A DNA stretch of 64,000 bases from Rhynochetos jubatus. Its lineage: Eukaryota; Chordata; Aves; Eurypygiformes; Rhynochetidae. Shown piece after piece: positions 27,101-37,522 of the stretch (its first letter is position 1; every line of letters begins with the position of its first letter). The DNA is taken from positions 70,661,433-70,725,432 of the forward strand of contig CM050690.1 of assembly GCA_027574665.1 (NCBI GenBank), read 5' to 3'. The translations under genes and the position numbers were made by a program. A model generated the notes under the pieces. It was not told where the DNA came from and searched no databases. It saw only the letters and a program-made list of their open reading frames with translations.

Positions 27101-30100
27101 CCAGGCCAGTCAGTCTCACCTCTGTACCTGGCAAGATCATGGAGCAGATCCTCCTGGAAACCATGCTAAGGTACCAGTGATGAGTGGCGTTCCTCAGGGG
27201 ACAGTACTAGGACTGGCACTGTTTGACACCTTTGTCAGTGACATGGACAGTGGGACTAAGTGTACCCTCAGCAAGTTTGCTGATGACACCAAGCTGTGTG
27301 GTGCAGTCAACACGCTGGAGGGAAGGGATGCCATCCAGAGGGACCTGGACAGGCTGGAGAGCTGGGCCTGTGCCAACCGCATGGAGTTCAACAAGGCCAA
27401 GTGCAAGGTCCGGCACCTGGGTTGGGGCAATCCCAAGCACAAGGACAGGCTGGGTGGAGAATGGATCGAGAGCAGCCCTGAGGAGAAGGACTTGGGGGTA
27501 CTGGGGGATGAAAAGCTGGATGTGAGCTGGCAGTGGGCACTGGCAGCCCAGAAAGCCAACCATACCTTGGGCTGTATCCAGAGCAGCGTGGCCAGCAGGT
27601 CAAGGGAGGGGATTCTCCCCCTCTACTCTGCTCTCGTGAGACCACACCTGCAGTTCTGCATCCAGCTCTGGGGCCCTCAACATCAGAAGGATATCGACCG
27701 GTTGGTGCGAGTCCAAAGGAGACAACGAAGATGCTCTGAGGGCTGGAGCCCCTCTGCTATGGGGACAGGCTGGGAGAGTTGGCCTTGTTCAGGCTGGAGA
27801 AGAGAAGGCTCTGGGGAGACCTTACAGTACCTGAAGGGGCCAACAAGGAAGCTGGGGGGCGAAGTTTTACAAGGGCCTGAAGTGACAGGACAAGGGGTAA
27901 CAGGTTTAAACTGAAAGTGGGGAGATTGAGACTGGATGGTAGGAAGAAAATCTTCATGGACAGGGTGGTGAGGCACTGGGACAGGTTGCCCAGAGAAGCT
28001 GTGGATGCCCCATCCCTGGAAGTGTTCAAGGTCAGGCTGGATGAGGCTTGGAGCAACCTGGTCTAGTGGAGGGTGTCCCTGCCCATGGCAGGGGGGTTGG
28101 AACTGGATGGTCTGTAAGGTCCTTTCCAACCCAAACCATGCTATGATTCTATGAAAGAAATCCACTCACATACTTTAAGATGCAAGATAGATATAGCTGC
28201 AAGATCGTACCCAGAACTTTCTATGTCATATGATGAAAAAAGTCTGAAATAAAACATTGTTATGGGAAATAGGTAAAATGAATTAACGAGGGCAAAATGA
28301 AATAAGATTTTGTCCTTGTACAAAGTTAGGCCTAACGCTGCATTCCAGGTAGAAGTGTGGCCTTTTCACTGAAAATAAAGTCACACTTCACCTAGTTTTT
28401 CCAAACATTCATTTCAGGGCCTTCTTTCTCTCAAAATACTTTGCCTGCAGCTAAGCATTTTCCCCTCTTCTCTCTTTGTTTCCAGTTTTCAGATCTCACA
28501 CTTACATTGCAATGCTTGCCCTTGTACAAGTATTCAGAACTACATAAAACTAAACATTCAAGTTTTAAAGTCTGATGTCTTCTGGTTGTCTGAAACCAAC
28601 CTGTTAAACTTTACTAAAGTAAAATCAACTGTTCTTTTAATGTTCATGTTGAATTATTTTTTTATTCTGTATTGGCTTCTGCTTGAAGGAAAGTATTAAA
28701 GCACATTTGCTAAAGATACAGGTGCTTTTATTTCATTAAGGATTATTCTTGACCTATCGAATCAAGCTACAAAAGTGTTTCATCGTGTGAAGCACAGAAT
28801 CAGCAAATTCAAAAGAAGTTAACAAGCTTTATCTTCTTTCTTACAAAAGCCTCTGCCAGAACAGATAATTTTAAAAAAAAAGTCTCCCTTTTGTACTGTC
28901 AAAATTATTTTGTTCTGCAAAATTGGTGGAGAACTCTAATTCAAGCATATGTTCTTTGTGGGACCACTCTGCAAACTGGCAAGACAGTTGCAACTCTTCC
29001 CACATCTGGAAAATCATACTCTGCCACAGCTACCGGTAAACACAGGGTCTGGAGACTGTTTTCAGAGCTTAAATTTCAATATATATGTGAACTTACACAA
29101 TGAACTTACAAATATTTAGAACTGCCTTTCACATTTTCATTCCAGGAAATTTCTGCCTTCTTTCAAGAAACATTACATGTTCTGTCCTTACAAAGTTCTT
29201 TTCAAACACTGCCTGGCTTTCTACTCACTAGTCTAGGTGAATGAACCTAATAATCTCATTTTATTACTTTTCCCCTCCAAAAACATCCTACTCTTCCTAT
29301 CCCCTGTGGACTCTAGTAACACATCTATATCTCTTAGAGTGCTCGCAAAGCTTCGTCCTCACACTGTGGAAAGTCTGCAAATTCTCCTACTCATTTCATA
29401 GTTTGGTATTAAAAGAACATACTTCAGGTAGAAGTCTCCATATCTACAACTAGAATCTGGCCAATTAATCCTTCACTTGGTCTTCTCTTCTTCACCTTTG
29501 CTATCCAGCAGTATACCTCAGTACACCTCAGCACTACTATCACCACCCCACTACTATCATTGCACTACCACTGCAATGATGCACTGTAGTCATACAGATT
29601 TTCAGTAAGATCAAGGCATATTTTTCCTACATCAATTATTTAGTAAGACAAATAGATAAACCTACCCATAAAAAATTACAATAAAATTACTTTAAATTAA
29701 AATACAATCACTCATGCTAGAGATTAAACTTTGTACTGAAATTAAACATGTTTCACAAAAATACCTTGTAGAGTTTGTTTCCATGCTTATTCTAATAAAA
29801 TTGCTCTTATAAAGCTATGTACCTTGACATCTTCTATCACTACCAAATAAGGCATAAATTTCACAGTTGTGCTCCAAGATATAGTGGTTAGTATGAGCTC
29901 CCTAAACTTACCAAACAACATAAAATGCAATCAATAAATAATAAAAAATCCTTACCGCTTTGTACCCCGTATCTGTTTTGCATGCTTTTCTCCCTGAAAA
30001 CATTAGGATTCCTTGCCAGGATAGCCTGCAGCAAGACTGGTATATCTCCCTCGGGATCATCACTGCCAAGGTTATCTTTCAACTCTCTGGAATTGTGAAA

Positions 30101-33100
30101 GTAAGCAAATAAAGAGGCAAATGCATTTTCAAATTATAAGAAACTATGAGTCAAGTAAAAAAAGAAAAACCCCTAAAAAAACCAAAACCAAAATTAAAGA
30201 AGACAATTAACTGTTAAAATATAGAAATAAACAGGTCTGCAAAGCACTGTTCTCTGCCTCTACTGTTGTTGGGGTTTTTTTTCCTTCTCTTCTTTAAGAA
30301 ATGGCAGAAGAGGTATTCCTGTTAGTCTTCAAAACTACTTTCTGTCAGTTTCAGACTATCACAAGAAGTTTCTTATTCCCACTTTTATACTGTGATGTCT
30401 CCAAAAAAGAAAATTTTAGCATAACATCAAGAAAGTATTACTGTAGGAGTGAAAATAACATACGTATCAATGTGTAACACTTAGGTTACAGTCCAAAGCT
30501 TTGAGAATCTTTTATTTTAAAAAGGGTAGTTGGCATATCTTTGACATCACAGGATTCACTCAAAAAAATGTAATGGATTTTTTATAAATGCATCCATGCT
30601 TTCACTTATTGTTTGCTTTGAGGACTTTTAAAAGCAACTTTCATTTGATCAAAACTATTGGAACACATAGGAAAAAGACAGGGCTGTCAACATAAGAAAA
30701 TTCAAAGGATGACAGGGAAAGATAATTAAAAAAACCCTCAAAACCCAGAAAGATAATACATTAGCATACTTGCTGGTTTAATTACTAAAATATTTAAGAT
30801 CAACACCTAATCAGAATTTACACAGGTCTTACATGGGTGTCTCAAAACATTTCATTTTTCTGAATTACTGGGTATATAATTTGTCTGTGTGCATTATTAA
30901 CCGAAGTGGAACACAAATGAGCACCGCACAATCAACATCACAAAGTCTGCACTCCTAACTAGCAAGAATGGAATGAAAGCAGATATGAAATAACCCCCCC
31001 AGTTATGCATAAGGGCTGTGTGACAATTATTAACATTCTGACTAATTGAAACTTTTGACTCATATAGGAGTTAGCTGCTAAGCAAGCCTAAGAAACAACC
31101 TGCATGTTCTGGTTTTCAGATTCTCACAGATATCCTTCTCAATCCAGTTAATTTTATTTCAAGGAATAAAGATGGTGATCTGATATAGCTGAAGTTCAAA
31201 ATACATACATGTGATCTGTTGACACCTGATTGAGACTGTGGACGAGCTGTGAAACCAGATTTTCATCCCTGCAAGCCAGAAGGCAGTTCACCTCTTCAGC
31301 TATCCGTCCATTGAAAAGCAGGCTTTTTGTTGTTGTAGCAGGTAAAGGTGATGGAAGAGGCAGCTGGTTCAAAACTGTTACCAGAAAACAGAAAGGAGTT
31401 CAGAATAACTTCATGGAACACAAACATACAAGTATGGACACCTCCTTACTCCCTCATGTGAATAAGAGTGAAAACTTGACAACTATATTGAGAATATAGG
31501 AAAGATTTCTGGAATTTTTTTTAATCCTAAACAAACACATAAGAAGGCTGAACTCTGTTTTAAACAAAGTAATGCAGTCAATTCCACAAGCTACATTACT
31601 ATATTATTGTAAACATTTAACTGTGCTAATGCAAATATTATGAACAGAAACATTCTTTTAAACATTCCAGAATATTAAGTTATTTAATATGTTATGGCAG
31701 CCTTCTCTTGGAGCCAAAAGCATTGATAAACTAAGGAAATGCAATATCCTTGTAGCTGTGTCCAGTACTGTAAGTGCACTGATCATATACTTAAGTTTTC
31801 TACTCTGATCTTCATATTTAATTAGTGTTTCCAATTCATATGGTCAAGTTAGATTAGAAACAAACAAACAGAACACACCACACTACCACCACCACAAAAA
31901 GCCCCAACCCACCAAAAAGAACAAACAACCCAACAACCAATTTAAGGCACTAATTAAATTCTCAGTTTATTCTTTTCTTCTTGTGTTTATTTCTATGTAA
32001 ATCATCTTCTCAAGAACAGCATGGATCAGCTGGTAAGATCACTAAAATGTCAATTTGGTCAATATATCTATTCACAGGTCCTGGTGAAAAGATTTCATGA
32101 AAATACACATCACAATATTTCAATCAGAGTATAAACAATGACACTGTATGTTCAGAGGGCATTCTTACACACACAGCAATGTAGTGTGCTGTGTAAGAAG
32201 CCCTGACCAGATGACTGGCAGAGCTACAGACAAGAGGAGTGTAAGCCAGAAGAAGACAAAAAGCTAGTTACATAGAAAAGTCACTTTCATGTTTTCATGA
32301 AAACAAGCTGATGCTAACTTCAAGTTCCCAGGCTGATTACAGCTGTGAGATAAAGGTTAAGTGTACCATTAGAAACAGCTTCAGCAAAACAACTTGTGGG
32401 AAATACACTCTTTTGGTTCTTTCGTATTCTGAAATTCTTTATTAAAAAAAAAGGGGGTGGGGGTGGGTGAAATTCCAGTATTTTCCCCCTTATATGAACA
32501 CCTATCATTACTGTATTTAGAAACAAATTGCAATTCAAATAGAAGTGTGTAATACATTGAAATAGCTAGCTTTCATTACTTGCATTGGATTACCTTGAAT
32601 GTGCCAGAAACTCAAAAAAATTAGCAAGATCAGCAAAATGTATTTCTTAAAACAGTATAAATTCAGCAAGCTAACTAGCCTATACTCTATTGCCTCCAAT
32701 TACCATGTCCTCCATGTTTTTAGGTCTTGCCCATTCTAGTTCCTCTCTGGAACTGTTCTTTCACACAGAATAAAAACAAGGTGAAGCAGTTAGGAGCAGC
32801 TGAAAAAAGGCTTGTGCGTTTCTCAACATCAGATAAATACGACAGATGAAGAAAAAAAATGCACCTAACACAAGCTGTAATCCCACCAAACACAGTTCAG
32901 TGTTTCAAGAAACTCTTGCACCAGGAGTCTGGCCAGTGACTTCTACCAGTTATGTCTTCTGACTGTCTTTAGAACCTTACCTGCAAATACTTAATGATGG
33001 AAAACTCCCCATAGCCCGGGAACTTACTATCTGCATCCAGATGACCATTATTAGACATACATAATGATACATATATACACACCTAAATACATAAGCAGCA

Positions 33101-34224
33101 TCCATTTTGGTATTTCAGACTATCAGAAGGACATGAAGAAATGGGGTTTTTCCCTCCAATACATCTGCTTTTTCTCTTTTTACTGTAGGCAATTCAATTC
33201 AATTGCTAGGTATGTACACTTTCAGTGTGTCTCGGAAAGTCTACAAATTTCAACAGTATAATAATAAAAACAAAAGCTCAGAAGAATCACCTGGGTGACT
33301 GGTCCAATTATCCTCAGACAAGTGAGCTATAAACTCTTTCTTACTCTTCATAAACCAAATGCCTCTTTGTCCTGACTGCTCTTACTGCAGTGGTTGCTCT
33401 AGGACCTCATTATAGTAACAATAAATCTTCTCTTAGTTTTCACTATAAATTTATTTTTGGTCACATTATAATCATTTGGTTTTGTGCCAGTATCAGCTTT
33501 TAATGTAAATACTTCTTTTCCTTTGCTTGCATTTTGTCTTCCTGACATATTTAAAGACGGTACACAAACTTCATCACTCCTTTTGTAGGCTGAACAGCTC
33601 AGAAAGAAGACTCGTAGGTTCAGCTGCTTATTTCCATTCTAGCAGACATTCTTTGCACCTGTTAATAACAGCATTTTTGTACCTTGTCCAAAACTAAGGA
33701 ACTGAGTTTCGAGTATATTCAGCATATTCCACAAGTCTATCTAGCTGAGTATCTGCCTAATTCTTCCTCTCTGTTTTCACTGAAGATTATAAGATCTATG
33801 TTTTAGAGAAGTATTTTATCATGTTTATGTTTTTCTTTATCTGTGGGGTACCCAGACATGCTTCTGAGTGATACTCCAAACAATTAATTCTTGTATTTTG
33901 TTTCAGGTTTCCTCTAAGGGTTTTTTTAGCCTACATTTTGTTTCATGTTTAAATTAGCATTTTTTAATTTGAATATATTTTTAAAATTCAAGCAATGACA
34001 AAATTAACATTTTTCATGCCAAACCTGATTTTGAACAGAGTTACCTTTAAGAACTTTCAAAATGAAACTATTTTTAGTATTTTTTTAAATGCAGGCAGTT
34101 AGTGAAGAGGTAGAAAACAGCATAGCAAAGACAAGAAGAAAAAAAAAAAAGAGTACTTACGGTCTGTAAGACTAGCAATCCCTGCAAGAGTAGTGATGGG
34201 AACATGAGGCATATCCCCATTCAT
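5480..34224 (-). CDS. NIPBL: NIPBL (Nipped-B-like cohesin loader), N-terminal half, exons 2-9
   Basis: NIPBL with MAU2 loads cohesin onto chromatin in the nucleus. The coding sequence is the join of eight minus-strand blocks: 34161-34224, 31209-31374, 29956-30086, 23220-23319, 21470-21621, 20288-20448, 16272-16365 and 5480-6112. They total 1501 nt, stay in one frame and are bounded by AG and GT. The translation starts [20 protein letters not shown] and later contains [46 protein letters not shown] and [18 protein letters not shown], which I recognise as NIPBL. Five exons have the same length as in human as I remember it; three differ by +3, -3 and +6 nt, all in frame. The HEAT-repeat loader domain lies beyond the window's left edge. 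The ATG has A at -3. Intact frame and splice sites argue for a functional gene, not a retrocopy. In birds NIPBL is sex-linked (Z, with a W copy retained in some lineages). Confidence 0.96.
9579..10420 (-). mobile_element. solo LTR of an endogenous retrovirus
   Basis: The plus strand starts TGTCGTGGTTTAACTCCAGC, the reverse complement of the 3' end of a bird LTR family seen three more times in this window. It runs through the A/T-rich block near 9715-9800, the CACCACCCACTGACCAATGC segment at about 9820 and GGTCAGTTTGGGTCAG at about 10190, and ends near CTGAATCCAGCAT. The six bases ATCATC occur immediately before (9573-9578) and after (10421-10426), fitting a 6-bp target-site duplication. No internal retroviral genes are present, so it is a solo LTR. 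It lies in the same sense as NIPBL. The open frame 9858-10163 is inside it and is not a gene. Confidence 0.75.
11280..11800 (+). mobile_element. ancient CR1-like LINE, reverse-transcriptase region
   Basis: Degenerate similarity to the RT part of old CR1-type LINEs. CATATCTGGACTTTAGCATG at 11580 corresponds to the conserved 'YLDFSKAFD' codons. The following TTCTCATAACAATTTCAC and AAGCTGGGGAAGTATGATAT match the 'SHDILTSKLGKYG' part. Upstream, TTCACCCTGGAACTCTGGCT at about 11295 fits the segment before it. Many frameshifts and stops show it is very old. Boundaries are rough and the subfamily is unknown. Confidence 0.5.
12979..13000 (+). repeat. poly-A run (22 A)
   Basis: Uninterrupted A run in intron 8 (poly-T in the NIPBL transcript). 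No retrocopy or SINE body is recognised upstream. Confidence 0.9.
15089..15375 (-). mobile_element. CR1 LINE 3' fragment (old)
   Basis: The minus-strand order is typical of the CR1 3' end. On the plus strand it reads GGTTCATAGGATAATTCAGT, then GGGATCTCAGATGGTC, AATCTCCAAGGACAG, GGGCAACCTTTTCCAATGCT and AGTGAAGAAGTTTTTCCTTA. It is 5'-truncated and clearly more diverged than the other CR1 copies here. Similarity fades after about 15375. Confidence 0.8.
16272..16365 (-). CDS. NIPBL: NIPBL exon 8 (one codon shorter than human)
   Basis: 94 nt, codons 259-290. The peptide reads [20 protein letters not shown] and then [12 protein letters not shown]. The human exon, as I remember it, has 97 nt and reads DGDSSTMRN, so one codon is missing here and the frame is kept. 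The acceptor is GTCACTTTAG. The donor GTAGTT departs from consensus at +4 and +5 and looks weak. Divergence from the human protein is higher in this exon than in its neighbours. Confidence 0.9.
16844..17110 (-). mobile_element. endogenous retrovirus LTR fragment
   Basis: It starts TGTGGTTTAATCCCAGACGC and follows the same order as the LTR at 9579: CTCCAGTGGAGGAGAAGAAT, GGAAACTTATGAGTT, an AAT-rich block and CCACTGACCGACTGAGAGCC. Similarity fades near 17110, so the U3 side appears lost. It lies in the same sense as NIPBL. Confidence 0.65.
17862..17926 (+). mobile_element. CR1 LINE 3' tip
   Basis: AGGACTTGATGATCTTAAAG is followed by GTCTTTTCCAACCTAAGCAA and TTCTATGATTCTGT. This is the last ~60 bases of a CR1 element, with the octamer-type terminus, in plus orientation. 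The rest of the element is absent. Confidence 0.85.
19551..19571 (+). repeat. poly-A run (21 A)
   Basis: Uninterrupted A run in intron 7 with no recognised element attached. Confidence 0.9.
20288..20448 (-). CDS. NIPBL: NIPBL exon 7
   Basis: 161 nt, the human length, codons 205-258, ending exactly on a codon boundary. The peptide starts [20 protein letters not shown], continues [20 protein letters not shown] and ends [13 protein letters not shown]. The acceptor is TTCTGTTTCAG and the donor GTATGT. The motif [12 protein letters not shown] is strongly diagnostic for NIPBL. Confidence 0.95.
20449..21469 (-). other. NIPBL intron 6
   Basis: About 1.0 kb of AT-rich sequence. There is a C-run followed by a T-run at about 21281-21307 (CACCCCACCCCCCCC then T). 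No mobile element or gene was recognised. Confidence 0.8.
21470..21621 (-). CDS. NIPBL: NIPBL exon 6
   Basis: 152 nt, the human length, codons 154-205. The peptide begins [20 protein letters not shown] and continues through a Pro/Tyr/Ser-rich part ([19 protein letters not shown]) to PHPQMQQ. The acceptor is TTATTTTCAG and the donor GTAAGT. A longer open frame runs into the flanking introns on both sides, but the splice signals and the phase fit this block exactly. It is part of the disordered N-terminal linker. Confidence 0.95.
21622..23219 (-). other. NIPBL intron 5
   Basis: About 1.6 kb. I see no recognisable repeat, RNA gene or open frame of interest. The sequence is AT-rich with a slightly more GC-rich part at about 22770-22960. 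Confidence 0.75.
23220..23319 (-). CDS. NIPBL: NIPBL exon 5
   Basis: 100 nt, the human length, codons 121-154. The peptide reads [20 protein letters not shown] and continues [13 protein letters not shown]. The acceptor is TTTCTAATAG. The donor is GTAATG, which lacks G at +5 and looks weak. The MSQFN and MRGSP segments differ from the human MSQYK and MHSSP as I recall them; the rest is conserved. It is a low-complexity Ser/Gln/Asn-rich linker with no catalytic motif. Confidence 0.93.
23795..24105 (+). mobile_element. CR1 LINE 3' fragment (old)
   Basis: The plus strand carries GGCATTTGGACAATGCCCTT, then TCAGCCCTGAAATGATCAGG, CAGTTGGACTAGATGATTGT and GTAGGTTCCTTCCAAACGAA, ending in ATATTCTGTTCC. 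This is the 3' end of a CR1 subfamily different from the element at 26131. The 5' boundary is uncertain; similarity is firm only from about 23940. Confidence 0.75.
26131..28153 (+). mobile_element. young CR1 LINE, 5'-truncated, with RT-core deletion
   Basis: The element starts inside ORF2 at the end of the endonuclease domain ([20 protein letters not shown] from 26152). It continues with the ORF2 linker and the start of the reverse transcriptase ([17 protein letters not shown]), and ends in (ATTCTATG)-type sequence at 28153. Frame breaks include a TAG at about 26539. At about 27165-27177 the sequence jumps from the '[12 protein letters not shown]' position to [10 protein letters not shown] central RT block present in the element at 40950 is therefore missing. 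[11 protein letters not shown], the catalytic -ADD- motif of the RT, is visible at about 27271-27303. It lies antisense to NIPBL. Open frames here are LINE remnants, not host genes. Confidence 0.95.
29956..30086 (-). CDS. NIPBL: NIPBL exon 4 (with one extra Gly codon)
   Basis: 131 nt covering codons 77-121. The peptide starts [20 protein letters not shown] and ends NRYGVQSG. The acceptor is CAATTCCAG and the donor GTAAGG. As I remember the human exon it has 128 nt and reads NRYVQSG, so the GGG codon at 29968-29966 is an in-frame gain close to the 3' end of the exon. Reading frame into exon 5 is kept: one base, G, is left for the split Gly codon. Confidence 0.94.
30087..31208 (-). other. NIPBL intron 3
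   Basis: About 1.1 kb of AT-rich sequence with no mobile element, RNA gene or credible reading frame recognised. Confidence 0.8.
31209..31374 (-). CDS. NIPBL: NIPBL exon 3
   Basis: 166 nt, the same length as the human exon, encoding residues 22-77 with both edge codons split. The peptide starts [18 protein letters not shown] and ends SLNQVSTDH plus two bases of an Ile codon. It continues the MAU2-binding N-terminus. The acceptor is TGGTAACAG and the donor GTATGT. Small differences from the human protein as I recall it are Gly for Ala in the FNGRIAEE stretch and Glu for Asp in RDEN. Confidence 0.95.
31375..34160 (-). other. NIPBL intron 2
   Basis: About 2.8 kb. An A/C-rich low-complexity tract occurs at about 31858-31940, and a run AAAAAAAAAGGGGGTGGGGG at about 32442-32461. 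No gene or mobile element recognised; the open frames at 32320-32538 (minus) and 33064-33261 (plus) have no known product. Confidence 0.75.
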
Positions 34225-34248
34225 CCTGAAGTTCTGGGATAGTAGTGC
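34161..34248 (-). CDS. NIPBL: NIPBL exon 2 (start codon)
   Basis: The exon begins after a CTGTGTAG acceptor (AG at 34249-34250) with 24 nt of 5' UTR. The ATG is at 34224-34222, in an acceptable context with A at -3. Its 64 coding nt give the first 21 residues, starting [15 protein letters not shown], plus one base of codon 22. The donor reads GTAAGT (34160-34155), a strong site. The length of 64 coding nt matches the human exon. These residues belong to the short N-terminal region known in the family to bind MAU2 (Scc4). Confidence 0.96.
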
Positions 34249-36289
34249 CTACACAGATATTTTAGTTCAGGTGCCAGCTATCATTACTTCCCATCTCCCA
34301 AGCACTAAAAAGAAGAAAACCAAATGAAAATTCTCAGTTTACTTATTTAGAATTTTGAAGTCAGTAGTATAAACGAAACACAGAATATACCCTCAGCTGC
34401 ACAGTAATAAATTTTGTCAAGAGTGGTAGAACAATAAAGATTTTAAGTATCAAATGGTATTAAGCAAACAAAAGGCAAGCTTTTGGTCTCAGAAGCTGAG
34501 CCCTTTACCAAAAAAGATACAAGATAAGGCAACGAAAAGAAAATTTCCTCAGGTTATACAGTACCAACTGAAAAATCAGTACCAAAACTTCTGTTAGTTC
34601 ATACTGCAGTGGATAGCACTTAATGCATAATCATTTTAAGTCAGTAGTGCTATATTTACTTACCGATTTTGCAGAAGGAGGTATTTTGCATGTAAGAAGC
34701 TGCTAGCAAAACCAAAAGTAACTTAAAGATGCAAAAACCAAGTAGTAAACAAAGTGTCAAAACCCAAAATCTTACTATATTTTGAAAGTATTAGCTATTT
34801 CAAAATTGATCTGAAAACATCTCTTTAACGTTAAACACTGTCTGGTCAAACTACTACCAGAAACTGTACCATCCCCTCCACAAAAAGAAAAGGTTTAGCC
34901 ACAACTGAATTATCTCATTTATTTCCCATAAAACAAAAATTTTATATTCAACTACTGAAAAAAGGAATTTTGCACTTCATGAAAACTGAGTGAACAAGAC
35001 CCCAACTATTAATGAAGTCTACACTGCTAAAAAAACTAACCAAAAAAGAAAAAAAAAAGCCATCAAAAACTTAGAAAGATCACACATCACGCTCTACCAT
35101 TATACTAATGAAATCACAAAAACTGAACATGATATTTGATGAAGGCAAACAAAATAAATTAAGGAATTTGCTATATATGTGGTTTCCTATTGTAGACAGG
35201 CCCCTGTGTTAACAGTTTGGGAACAAGTAAAAAGACCTCTTATACACTAGATACAAATGCTATAGAAAACCAAAAAGATCACTGTCATTTTCTCCGTAAT
35301 TTTATCTCATTCTTTCTTATGCCACACAATGTAATATACACACCATAGCTAATAAATACGTATAGACTGCAAGCAAGACAAGGAAACCAAATGTTTAAAT
35401 TTTTTCTCCTGCTCAAAGTTTTCATGAACCACTGAAATTCACTTTTCAAAGTTTCCCTACCTCCACACAACTGAATTCTTCGAAATAAATACCAACACCG
35501 AGGTTAAACAGAACTGACAATGAGTTGACTTCCTTTGCTGCAGCTGCCATGGTCTCATTCTCACCACTGATTACGTTTATTTGTTAAAAATATCGTATAT
35601 TACAAGTAGAGAAATCTGGTGAAGGAAACTGCTACAGACAAATATTCTGTGTGGGTTGTTTTGTTTACTTTTTTTAATCCATGAGAAAAACAGCCTTCAA
35701 ACAGGCAGAGAAGTTTCAAATACTACTCAATACTCAATGATTTTTACCCAAAATGAATGTCAGTGGTTTCTTAGTTGCATAAATAAGCAGTGAAAAGAGC
35801 GGAGAGGTCCAAACTTTTCCCACACTGAGTCGGCAACAGCAAACCCACAGAAGCTAACACTTTCAGCATTTTTCATTAATAGGTATGTAATTAAAGAAAA
35901 CAAGAAACACCTTTCACACACAAATTCTGTGTACAGTGAAAGGGTCGTGTCTGATGATCTCTTCTCTCCTGACTGAAACTGCATCAAAGTTAACTAAGGC
36001 CACATCACTAGTCAGTACTATTGGATATCCTGTATGTAACACAGAAAAACAAAACAAAACAAGAGTTGTAAACATCAGAGGTCGTCACTGCTGATTCAAG
36101 TTCTTTCCTGGTATTACTGCCACAATAATTAAATTATGCAGATATTCACTGGGAAAAATTCCTCCACAGTATGTCACTTAAATTAGAAACCTTCTCCACA
36201 GACACATGGTAAGAAACCTGAACTGGCAAGATCCAGACCTGAGCGTGGAGCACGTGCAGTGAGCCAGGATGGTCAGGGGAAGACAAAAT

Positions 36290-36720
36290 TTTCTTTATAA
36301 GAGAAGAGTAGAAAGGGTTGGTCTGTTTGCTAAGGAGGTCAAGAGGGGATATGGTTGCTTTCTTTACAGCAGTCAAGGAAGGTTACAAGGGAAGAACACT
36401 ACAGGGCAATACTAACAGAACAATAAACGGGGGCATGAAAGCGAACAAGAACAGAGCTTCTCACCATCACAGCTGCCACTTTCTGGAACAGCCTTCTATT
36501 AGAGATAAGCAACACCATCACTTTAAAGGTGGATCATACAGATGTTACCACAAGGAACAGGAGGTGGTTGCCAGCACCAGCTGGAGACTAAGCACAACGA
36601 TTCAAGAAGTTTGACTCTTGCACTAGGAAGTTTTTGTAAGTTTGATGATGTGAGTAAACAGATGAGAGTAAACAAAGAGAAACAGAGACTGGTGGGATTA
36701 AGTGATGGGATTAGTTTATA
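36290..36720 (+). mobile_element. ancient CR1/L3-like LINE 3' region
   Basis: Degenerate similarity to the 3' coding end of old CR1-type LINEs. GGAGGTCAAGAGGGGATATG at about 36337 fits the 'RLRGDM' codons. TTTCTGGAACAGCCTTCTAT at about 36480 fits the 'FWNSLP' codons found near the end of ORF2. Frame is lost. The reading frames 36318-36614 and 36542-36847 probably reflect this, not a gene. Boundaries are approximate. Confidence 0.45.
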
Positions 36721-37522
36721 CAACAAACGCAATATGAAGAAACCACATAGGAATATCTGGGTCCAAATATCACATCTGTTGTGTTCAGAGCAAAATTGCA
36801 TCTGTTACACAACTGGCAAACACGGTGGGATTCAATTCCAGAACTAGAGACTGAGATCCAGTGAAACTAGAACTCAAATTTGGTATCACTAGAAACATTA
36901 CTAAACTCACTCATTGAAGGAATTTAAAATGTCAAGCAGTTAGGCGAAAAAACAGACAGCTCAAGATGAGCTAAGTTCTTTCACACAAAACATCAGAACA
37001 GCCTGCAACAACTAATGGCTTCACTGACAGACAAGTTTTGTTGTGGTTTTTTTCCATCCCCCCCCAACTCCTCAGTTGTAACAAGTGTTAAAAGTACTAC
37101 ATTGTAACAGCTCACAATTAGTCAAGAAGAATCAACATTACTCAGTATTTAATAAATTCTACATTATCAACTTTGTACAGTAGTTATTTCCAGTAGTAGA
37201 GCATTTCCAGGTCTACACTGAAAAGATGAAACTGTTAGTTATATGAATTGACTTAAAGAGATTAAAGAACAGCTGCAATGGAAAGCTTTTAACCAATGCA
37301 TCAGACTGCAGTGTAGCAAGAGAAGATTGTGTCCAATTTACACATATGTAAATGGGCTAGTGTATATTCAGTATATATTTATTTTTTGTAAAAGAAACTG
37401 ATATCATTGAAGATATTTCAGGGAAGAAGAAACTAGAGTGCATAAAGTATACCAAAAAAATGCAGTGAAAGGAAACCAGTGATATGGCAGCATGTATTGA
37501 GCATATATATGAAAAAGCTATA

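Larger units (their letters stand above)
23320..29955 (-). other. NIPBL intron 4
   Basis: About 6.6 kb. Contents: an old CR1 3' fragment (about 23795-24105), an isolated GC-rich patch at about 24740-24800, an A/C-rich low-complexity tract at about 25190-25255 and a young 2-kb CR1 (26131-28153). Sequence from 28160 to 29955 is AT-rich with nothing recognised. Confidence 0.75.

Noticed and set aside
27177..27914. 245-residue open frame that looks like a gene
   Set aside because: It is the RT end and C-terminal part of CR1 ORF2, lacking the RT core and lying inside a 5'-truncated LINE.
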